Assembly: GCA_023433985.1 (NCBI GenBank)
Contig: JAEYTN010000016.1
Location: 1 to 5,827, forward strand
DNA: 5,827 bases
Reading direction: 5' to 3'
From: Pseudomonadota bacterium
GTDB lineage: Bacteria > Pseudomonadota > Alphaproteobacteria > Rhizobiales > Devosiaceae
Below, piece by piece: positions 1 through 4,269 of this stretch; position 1 is the stretch's first letter, and the number at the start of each line of letters is the position of its first letter. The translations under genes were made by a program, and so were the position numbers. The notes under the pieces were generated by a model. It saw nothing but the letters and a program-made list of their open reading frames with translations. It had not been told where the DNA came from and made no database searches.

Positions 1-158
1 GCGTAGGTCAGCCCGTTCGCCCCTTCGATGAAATCTCGCACGGGGTGGTTGCGCTGGCCGAAGAAGTCGAACTCGCTGCACCCGGCCAGCACCAGCGACC
101 CCGCCGAGGCGGCACCGAGCCCGAGCAGGCGGCGGCGGTTGAGGATCAGCTTACTCAT
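1..158 (-). CDS. Tat-exported molybdopterin-dependent oxidoreductase (sulfite oxidase / MsrP-like family), N-terminal fragment
   Basis: Only the first 52 codons are present; the gene continues past the left edge. The start begins MSKLILNRRRLLGLG, a twin-arginine-type motif, followed by a hydrophobic stretch and LAGC at residues 24-27, a plausible lipobox. This suggests Tat export and perhaps lipid anchoring on the periplasmic side. After it come a short linker (EFDFFGQRN) and VRDFIEGANGLTY, which resembles the entry into the molybdopterin domain of COG2041 proteins. The catalytic cysteine and cofactor residues lie outside the window, so the family call rests on this N-terminus and on the cytochrome b partner. 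The ATG overlaps the end of the cytochrome gene by 8 bases (ATGAGTAA), indicating translational coupling. Inferred role: periplasmic reduction of methionine sulfoxide (MsrP/YedY-like), or alternatively sulfite oxidation (SorT-like). Confidence 0.72.
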   Translation of the reverse strand, partial: MSKLILNRRRLLGLGAASAGSLVLAGCSEFDFFGQRNHPVRDFIEGANGLTY

Positions 159-1029
159 CGGCCTTCTCCTTGCTGTCCGGCTCGGTGCCGGGGCTCGTGC
201 GGTAGTACCCCGTGATCATCGAGCGCAGCTCGTTCACCGGCCCCGCCAGCACCACCATGGCCACGTGCACGACGAAGAACCCGACCAGCAGCATCATCAC
301 GATGAAATGGATCGTCCGCGCCGTCTGCCGCCCGCCGAAGATATCGACCAGCCAGGGCCAGCCGGCATCCATCGTCGGCGACATGGTGAGCCCCGTGAGG
401 ACGATCAGCGGGAACAGAATCACGAACACCACGAAATAGGCGAGCTTCTGCAGGGGCGTGTAGCTCCGTCCATGCTTGAAGCGAAAGGTCACGTGGTCCC
501 ACAGGTCCCTCGGCAACTCGCGAATGTCGCGCGGCTTGAGGATGATGTCGCGCCACAGGTGCCGGTTGAGCAGCGAGGCGACGAGCCATACGGCCAGCGC
601 CCCCACGAACACCCAGGCGAAGAAGAAGTGCACTACCCGCCCCGTCGCCAGGTCGCGGAAGCTGGGGATCGTCGCCCAGCCGGGGAAGCCGACGAACTGC
701 GGTCGCGCCTCCGGTCCGCTCATCCCCAGCACACCCGTCGTATCGAACTTCTGCCCGAAAACCGTGGTGAAGCCGCGCGGCCCCGCATCGGTATTTTCCG
801 CCCCGATCCTCAGGATGGCATTGTCGAACTCGAAACCCGACTGCTCGCCGACATAGAGCGCCGGGTGCGCGTTCCAGATCTGCAGGCCGGTCAGCAGCAG
901 GAAGAACATCGCGATGGCCCACACCCAGTGGGTCACCCGCGTGAAGATCGATTGCCGGTAGATCAGCGGCCCCTTGGGCTTGGCCGGCTTTTCGGCCGCC
1001 GCCACCCGGTCCATCACCTGGTCCGTCAT
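151..1029 (-). CDS. Membrane b-type cytochrome (cytochrome b561 / Ni-hydrogenase b-subunit-like), electron partner of the molybdoenzyme
   Basis: A 292-residue protein with four predicted membrane helices, at about residues 28-51, 133-155, 194-216 and 240-264. Histidines in or at the edges of helices are candidate haem b ligands: H34 (RVTHWVW), H134 (RVVHFFF), H241 (RTIHFIV) and H255 (FVVHVAM). The spread over four helices fits the PF01292-type diheme cytochrome b fold. A loop of about 75 residues between helices 1 and 2 is probably periplasmic and could dock the partner enzyme. It is not the six-helix ferric-reductase-like MsrQ/YedZ of E. coli. Inferred role: passing quinol electrons to the exported molybdoenzyme, or the reverse. 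A GTG at 1035 extends the frame by two residues, but it sits on the Shine-Dalgarno AGAGG (1037-1041), so ATG at 1029 with 7-base spacing is preferred. The C-terminal tail is charged (SKEKADE). Confidence 0.88.
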   Translation of the reverse strand: MTDQVMDRVAAAEKPAKPKGPLIYRQSIFTRVTHWVWAIAMFFLLLTGLQIWNAHPALYVGEQSGFEFDNAILRIGAENTDAGPRGFTTVFGQKFDTTGVLGMSGPEARPQFVGFPGWATIPSFRDLATGRVVHFFFAWVFVGALAVWLVASLLNRHLWRDIILKPRDIRELPRDLWDHVTFRFKHGRSYTPLQKLAYFVVFVILFPLIVLTGLTMSPTMDAGWPWLVDIFGGRQTARTIHFIVMMLLVGFFVVHVAMVVLAGPVNELRSMITGYYRTSPGTEPDSKEKADE

Positions 1030-1036
1030 GCTCACC

Positions 1037-1041
1037 CCTCT
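1037..1041 (-). promoter_or_regulatory. Ribosome binding site deciding the cytochrome b start
   Basis: On the minus strand AGAGG is followed by GGTGAGC and ATG at 1029. Spacing from the core to this ATG is 7 bases. The upstream GTG at 1035 would leave almost no spacing, so the ATG is the better start. Confidence 0.7.
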
Positions 1042-1049
1042 AGCGTCCC

Positions 1050-1090
1050 GTGCCCCGTTCCGCCTCCCTAGGAACGGCAGTTCGGGGCAC
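1050..1090. other. Strong intergenic stem-loop between the Met-rich protein gene and cytochrome b gene
   Basis: GTGCCCCG (1050-1057) pairs perfectly with CGGGGCAC (1083-1090). Inside it TTCC (1058-1061) can pair with GGAA (1071-1074) around a 9-base loop. There is no T-tract on either strand, so it is not a classical intrinsic terminator. It lies in the 84-base gap between two co-directional genes. It could protect or define the 3' end of the abundant upstream message, or attenuate read-through into the cytochrome gene. The pairing is seen in the sequence; the role is inference. Confidence 0.5.
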
Positions 1091-1113
1091 GAATTGATAC
1101 TATCACGGACAGT

Positions 1114-1446
1114 TTACATTGCGGGGGCGGCCATTCCGTCGGTCGACGCCGGCGCCATGGCGTCCCCGCCCATCGGGGTGCCCATGGCCAGGGCCATCGC
1201 GTCGTTGCAGGTCTTCTTGCCCGCCTCCTGCGCCGCCATGCCGTCGAGCATGCCCGCATGCTTGAGGCAGGCTTCGAGCATCTGGTTCGGCGTCATCATC
1301 GTGTTGGCCATGTCGCCAGTGGCCATCGCGTCCGACGACATGGGCGCCGACATGGCATCGCCCGCCATCGGCGCCATCGCGTCCTCGGCCAGCGCCGGCG
1401 TCACCATCCCCGCCGCGCAGAGGGCGGCAGCAATCAGCGTTTTCAT
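1114..1446 (-). CDS. mrpX: Secreted methionine-rich repeat protein, MrpX / MXKDX-like
   Basis: A 110-residue protein with a Sec signal peptide (MKTLIAAALCAAGMVTPALA, cleavage before ED at 21). The mature part is very Met-rich: 17 of 90 residues. It carries irregular DAM/GDM units (DAM at 22-24, 30-32 from D30, 39-41, 82-84 and 95-97; GDM at 44-46), recalling the pentapeptide MXKDX family but without the lysines. A central segment (about 51-90) looks helical and holds two cysteines, C60 and C80, which could form a disulfide. ATG at 1446 has a good Shine-Dalgarno (GGGAG, about 7 bases away). The gene sits directly downstream of a perfect ECF-type promoter and next to the cytochrome and molybdoenzyme genes. 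By analogy with Azospira suillum MrpX, it may be a sacrificial methionine sink for hypochlorite that the molybdoenzyme regenerates. Metal (copper) binding by the Met clusters is an alternative. The symbol is assigned by analogy. Confidence 0.78.
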   Translation of the reverse strand: MKTLIAAALCAAGMVTPALAEDAMAPMAGDAMSAPMSSDAMATGDMANTMMTPNQMLEACLKHAGMLDGMAAQEAGKKTCNDAMALAMGTPMGGDAMAPASTDGMAAPAM

Positions 1447-1492
1447 GGAAACTCTCCCGTAATGCGCCGCCCAAGTGCGGCATGACGGGGAG

Positions 1493-1518
1493 TTCGGCGC
1501 GCCGCATGCGCCGGTTAC
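1493..1518 (-). promoter_or_regulatory. ECF (SigF/ECF16-type) promoter for the leftward operon
   Basis: On the minus strand, GTAACC (1518-1513) is followed after exactly 16 bases by CGAA (1496-1493). The predicted transcription start is around 1486, giving a leader of about 40 bases before ATG 1446 with the GGGAG site in it. The motif and spacing equal those of the facing promoter on the plus strand. They match the GTAACC-N16-CGAA consensus I recall for Caulobacter SigF targets. Confidence 0.85.
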
Positions 1519-1553
1519 CTGCTCACGCCCAGTTGATCGCGGCGCGCCCGGGT

Positions 1554-1579
1554 GTAACCTTCGCCGACCTCAGCGCGAA
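1554..1579 (+). promoter_or_regulatory. ECF (SigF/ECF16-type) autoregulatory promoter for sigF-nrsF
   Basis: GTAACC (1554-1559) and CGAA (1576-1579) are separated by exactly 16 bases, the same as in the divergent copy 35 bases away. The start codon at 1592 lies only 12 bases beyond the -10 element, so the transcript would have a leader of only a few bases. This arrangement implies that the sigma factor transcribes its own gene. Confidence 0.85.
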
Positions 1580-1591
1580 TAGCTTGGAAAG

Positions 1592-2145
1592 ATGACCCCG
1601 GCGCCGGACACCGAAGCGCGGCTAAAGCCCCTGATGCTCGCCGCCCTCGCCGGCGACAAGGCGGCCTATCGCGCGCTGCTCGGCGATCTCGGCGCGCATC
1701 TCAACCGCTATTTCGCGCGGCGACTCAGCAACCCCGCAGCCGCCGACGACCTGGTGCAGGATACTCTGTTGGCCATCCACACCCGCCGCGAACCTACGAC
1801 CCGACCCAGCCCTTCACCGCCTGGGTGCATGCGATCGCGCGCTACAAGCTGATCGACCATTTCCGGCGCAGCAAGCTGCGCACCACCCTGCCGCTCGAGG
1901 AGGATGCCGCGGTCTTCGCCGCCGACGATGCCGGCAGCGCCACCGACCGCCTCGACGTCGAGGCGGCGCTCTCCACCATTCCGCCGCGTCCGGCCGAGCT
2001 CATCCGCCAGGTGAAGCTCGAAGGCGCCTCCATCGCCGAGGCGGCGGCACGGACCAACATGTCGGAATCGGCGGTGAAGGTCGCCATCCACCGCGGCCTG
2101 AAGGCCCTCACCGCCCGCTTCTCGGGAGGCGCCAATGACCGATGA
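1592..2145 (+). pseudogene. sigF: ECF sigma factor (SigF/ECF16-like), interrupted by an apparent -1 frameshift near 1790
   Basis: Frame 1 from ATG 1592 encodes sigma region 2 up to residue 67: a helical N-terminus, then DDLVQDT at 52-58 and LLAIHTRRE. It then goes out of frame and stops at 1850-1852. Region 2 resumes in the next frame from 1792 (TYDPTQPFTAWVHAIARYKL), followed by a linker and region 4 with its helix-turn-helix (SIAEAAARTNMSESAVKVA), ending at 2145. Joining the frames gives about 184 residues, the usual ECF length. Restoring one A in GAACC at 1790-1794 repairs the frame (RRETYDP). No slippery heptamer is visible, so a deletion or a sequencing error is more likely than programmed frameshifting. 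A GTG at 1825 could start only a fragment lacking most of region 2. Only a weak purine-rich site (GGAAAG) precedes ATG 1592. The gene overlaps the anti-sigma gene by 11 bases. Confidence 0.85.
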
Positions 2146-2773
2146 CCTGATCGCGCGCCTCTCCAACGACCTGCGGCCCATGCCGAAGCGGGCGATTCCC
2201 CGCCGCCTCGCCCTCGGCCTCGCGGCCGGCGCGGTCGTCGCCGCGATCGCCATGCTGGCCTGGCTCGGCCTCCGGCCCGACCTCGCCGAAGCCGTATTCG
2301 GCATGATGTACTGGTGGAAGTTCGCCTACACGGCGCTCTTCGCCGCCCTCGCCTTCTGGGCGGCGGCCCGCCTCGCCCGCCCTGGCGGCAGCATGCGCAG
2401 GCCCATGCTCGCGCTTTTCGGGCTGATCGTCCTTGCCGGGGCCATGGGCATCGGCCAGCTCATCGTCATGCCGCCCGAGATGTCGCGCCAGCTGGTGATG
2501 GGCAGCAGCGCCCTGCTCTGCCCCTTCTACATCGCGGCCCTGTCGATCCCCATCTACGCCGCCACGGTGCTGGTGATGCGCCGCCTCGCGCCGACCAACC
2601 TTCCCGGCGCCGGCCTCGCCGCCGGCCTGCTCGCCGGCAGCGTCGCCGCCTGGGTCTATGCCTTCTCCTGCGTGGAGAACGGCATGCCCTTCCTTGCCAT
2701 CTGGTACACCACCGGCATCCTCATCGCGGCGATCGCAGGGGCGGTGCTCGGGAGATGGGCGCTGAGGTGGTAG
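2135..2773 (+). CDS. nrsF: NrsF-type anti-sigma factor (DUF1109), six-helix membrane protein
   Basis: A 212-residue protein. It has a short cytoplasmic N-terminus (MTDDLIARLSNDLRPMPK), typical of the sigma-binding end of this family, followed by six predicted membrane helices at about 25-46, 58-80, 90-112, 124-148, 157-178 and 184-207. Two cysteines stand out: C129 (ALLCPFY) and C179 (AFSCVEN). Caulobacter NrsF has two conserved cysteines 50 residues apart that I recall being needed for sensing chromate and cadmium; the same spacing is seen here. It holds the sigma factor at the inner membrane until an envelope stress signal releases it. Its start overlaps the sigma gene end (ATGACCGATGA), so translation is probably coupled. 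The reading frame is intact although the sigma gene is not. Confidence 0.9.
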   Translation: MTDDLIARLSNDLRPMPKRAIPRRLALGLAAGAVVAAIAMLAWLGLRPDLAEAVFGMMYWWKFAYTALFAALAFWAAARLARPGGSMRRPMLALFGLIVLAGAMGIGQLIVMPPEMSRQLVMGSSALLCPFYIAALSIPIYAATVLVMRRLAPTNLPGAGLAAGLLAGSVAAWVYAFSCVENGMPFLAIWYTTGILIAAIAGAVLGRWALRW

Positions 2774-2782
2774 GTTCCACCC

Positions 2783-2808
2783 ATCCTCCCCCCAAGGCGG
2801 GAGAGGAT
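2783..2808. repeat. Inverted repeat / possible bidirectional terminator between convergent genes
   Basis: ATCCTC (2783-2788) pairs with GAGGAT (2803-2808). After one C/A mismatch, CCC (2790-2792) pairs with GGG (2799-2801) around a 6-base loop. It lies in the 60-base gap between nrsF and the ThuA-like gene. No T-tract follows on either strand, so it may be a weak terminator or a copy of a dispersed REP-like palindrome. Copy number cannot be judged from this window. Confidence 0.45.
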
Positions 2809-2833
2809 GACGGTGCTGCAAGGGTCGCGCCCC

Positions 2834-3484
2834 CTACTCGCCCCTGGCCGCCCAGTTCACGCCGCGGCGGAGGATCGTCGCCATGTTGGCGTTCTCGAAC
2901 TCGCTGGCGCGGTGCCCGAGCGTCGAGTGGAACACCCGGCCGGCGCCGTACATCCGCTTCCACACCACCGGCATCACCACGCCGGCCGTCCATGCCGCGT
3001 GCTGGCCGGAGAAGGTAGTGGTGGCAAGCACTTCGACCGAGGGGTCCATGTGCATGTAGTACTGCTCGGACGTGTAGGGGAACGAGGCCGGGATGCCCTG
3101 CATGATGGGGTCGTCCGCCTTCACCACATCGACGTTGTAGTCGATGATGTTGCCCGGGTGCGCCACCCACTGCCCGCCGACCACGAACTGGTACTCGACC
3201 GCGTCGCGGAACGCATCGCTCATCCCGCCATGGTGGCCGGCAAGCCCGACGCCGCCCTCGATCGCCTTGACCAGGTTCTGCAGCGGCTCCTTCTCGATCT
3301 TGCTCATGGTGTAGATCGGGATGATGAGGCTGAGCTCATGGATCGCCGGGTCGGCCAGCACCGCGAGGTCGGTCTCCACGCGCACCGAGAACCCGTCTTC
3401 GTGCAGCCATCGGCGGTAGATGGCCGCGCATTCTTCCGGGTCATGCCCGTTCCAACCACCCCAGACGATCAAAGCACTGCGCAT
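2834..3484 (-). CDS. ThuA-like domain protein (trehalose utilization family)
   Basis: A 216-residue cytoplasmic protein with no signal peptide or membrane helix. The N-terminal strand and turn (MRSALIVWGGWNGHDP) is typical of ThuA-like (PF06283) glutamine-amidotransferase-fold proteins. Other family-like segments are GLAGHHGGMSDAFRD (80-94), GGQWVAHPG (103-111) and VVWKRMYGAGRVFHSTLGH (173-191). The region covers essentially the whole domain. In rhizobia ThuA works with a dehydrogenase in trehalose and maltitol breakdown, but no sugar genes are adjacent here and its substrate is unknown. ATG at 3484 has GGGAG (3493-3497) 8 bases upstream. A small CGCCG/CGGCG hairpin (3497-3510) abuts this ribosome binding site. 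The gene is in the same direction as the GtrA-family gene, 78 bases downstream of it. Confidence 0.85.
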   Translation of the reverse strand: MRSALIVWGGWNGHDPEECAAIYRRWLHEDGFSVRVETDLAVLADPAIHELSLIIPIYTMSKIEKEPLQNLVKAIEGGVGLAGHHGGMSDAFRDAVEYQFVVGGQWVAHPGNIIDYNVDVVKADDPIMQGIPASFPYTSEQYYMHMDPSVEVLATTTFSGQHAAWTAGVVMPVVWKRMYGAGRVFHSTLGHRASEFENANMATILRRGVNWAARGE

Positions 3485-3562
3485 CGGAAAGACTCCCGCC
3501 GAAAACGGCGCGGAGAGTAGCCGAAACGAGACCTTAGTCCAGTGCGGAAGTCGGGTTTGACC

Positions 3563-4003
3563 TCACCGGTGCGTCGCGAACGCCCAGAGCTTCAGCAGCG
3601 CGAAATTCACGCCCGCAGTGAGCCCCAGCACGATCACCGAACCCACCGCCGTCGCCACCCCGAGCACCGAATAGGCCACCCACGAGAACAGCGAGACCAG
3701 CACGATCGCGCTGAGCTGCACCGCGACATAGCGCGGGAATGCCTGCCCGTGCGCCGCGTCCGAACGGAAGCTCAACCGCCGGTGCAGCAGGTACACGGGC
3801 CCAATGAACGCCGCATAACAGAGGGCCGCCATCAGCCAGTCCGGCACGCCCGTACGGAGCGAGATCATCACCGTCGTCACCGCGGCGAGGCCCAGCGCCC
3901 CTGCCCCGCCGACGAGCACGAACCAGCCGAGCTCGCCGGCCACCCGCCGCTCGCGCGTCTGCTCCAGCGTTCCCCGCATCAGGCTTTCGAGCGACATGCT
4001 CAT
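3563..4003 (-). CDS. GtrA-family small membrane protein
   Basis: A 146-residue protein with four predicted membrane helices (about 25-47, 55-73, 92-114 and 118-141) after a charged cytoplasmic N-terminus (MRGTLEQTRERR). RRLSFR (75-80) after helix 2 and NFALLKLWAF (133-142) at the end correspond to the paired (N)RxxxF-type motifs of the GtrA family (PF04138). GtrA proteins are associated with flipping or handling of polyprenyl-linked sugars for cell-surface glycans. The glycosyltransferase usually found beside them is absent here, so the substrate is unknown. The frame is open 34 codons further upstream, but ATG 4003 is preferred because AGAGG lies 6 bases before it and the upstream residues look non-coding. 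The gene is divergent from the nucleotidase gene. Confidence 0.85.
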   Translation of the reverse strand: MSMSLESLMRGTLEQTRERRVAGELGWFVLVGGAGALGLAAVTTVMISLRTGVPDWLMAALCYAAFIGPVYLLHRRLSFRSDAAHGQAFPRYVAVQLSAIVLVSLFSWVAYSVLGVATAVGSVIVLGLTAGVNFALLKLWAFATHR

Positions 4004-4009
4004 CGCCGA

Positions 4010-4014
4010 CCTCT
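4010..4014 (-). promoter_or_regulatory. Ribosome binding site deciding the GtrA-family start
   Basis: AGAGG on the minus strand with 6 bases (TCGGCG) to ATG 4003. It supports the 146-residue product over a 180-residue version starting at 4105. Confidence 0.6.
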
Positions 4015-4269
4015 GACCGACCTTCGCCGAACATCCCCCCGCCACCTTGCCAAACCCTTGGTACGAACCCGTGACAGCCGCGCATGGTTGCCGGGTCGTG
4101 AACACGAATGCCCAATCCCCCTTCCCGCGCCCGCCGAACTTGCTAAGCTCCCCTGACCACTGGAGTTGCGCGGGTGGCCGTAGGGAGACGTCCGGCCGTT
4201 GTTACAGCGGCGTTGCAAACCAGTGCGAAAAGCATCCGGGCATCGGATTCAAGCCACAAGGACAGGGAC

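Noticed and set aside
28..1071. A 347-codon open frame on the plus strand
   Set aside because: It is antisense to the cytochrome gene, with a His/Arg/Pro-rich low-complexity composition and no recognisable domain; it is a shadow typical of high-GC DNA.
1790..1796. Programmed -1 ribosomal frameshifting in the sigma gene
   Set aside because: There is no X-XXY-YYZ slippery heptamer and no evident downstream structure at the junction; a one-base deletion is simpler.
2108..2821. A 237-codon open frame antisense to nrsF
   Set aside because: The composition is Gly/Glu/Arg/His-rich and the opposite strand encodes a clear six-helix anti-sigma factor.
3497..3510. CGCCG-AAAA-CGGCG hairpin as terminator of the GtrA-family gene
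   Set aside because: The stem is only five base pairs, it has no T-tract and it lies against the ThuA-like ribosome binding site.
2807..3520. A 237-codon open frame on the plus strand
   Set aside because: It lies opposite the ThuA-like gene, has no family-like motifs and no suitable ribosome binding site.
4071..4077. GTGACAG, the complement of a PhoB half site, upstream of the nucleotidase
   Set aside because: No second half repeat occurs at the required 11-base step on either side, so it is not a Pho box.
4096..4107. TCGTG-AA-CACGA inverted repeat in the GtrA/nucleotidase intergenic region as an operator
   Set aside because: Five-base arms are expected by chance in this GC-rich DNA, and no known regulator motif or nearby regulator gene supports it.
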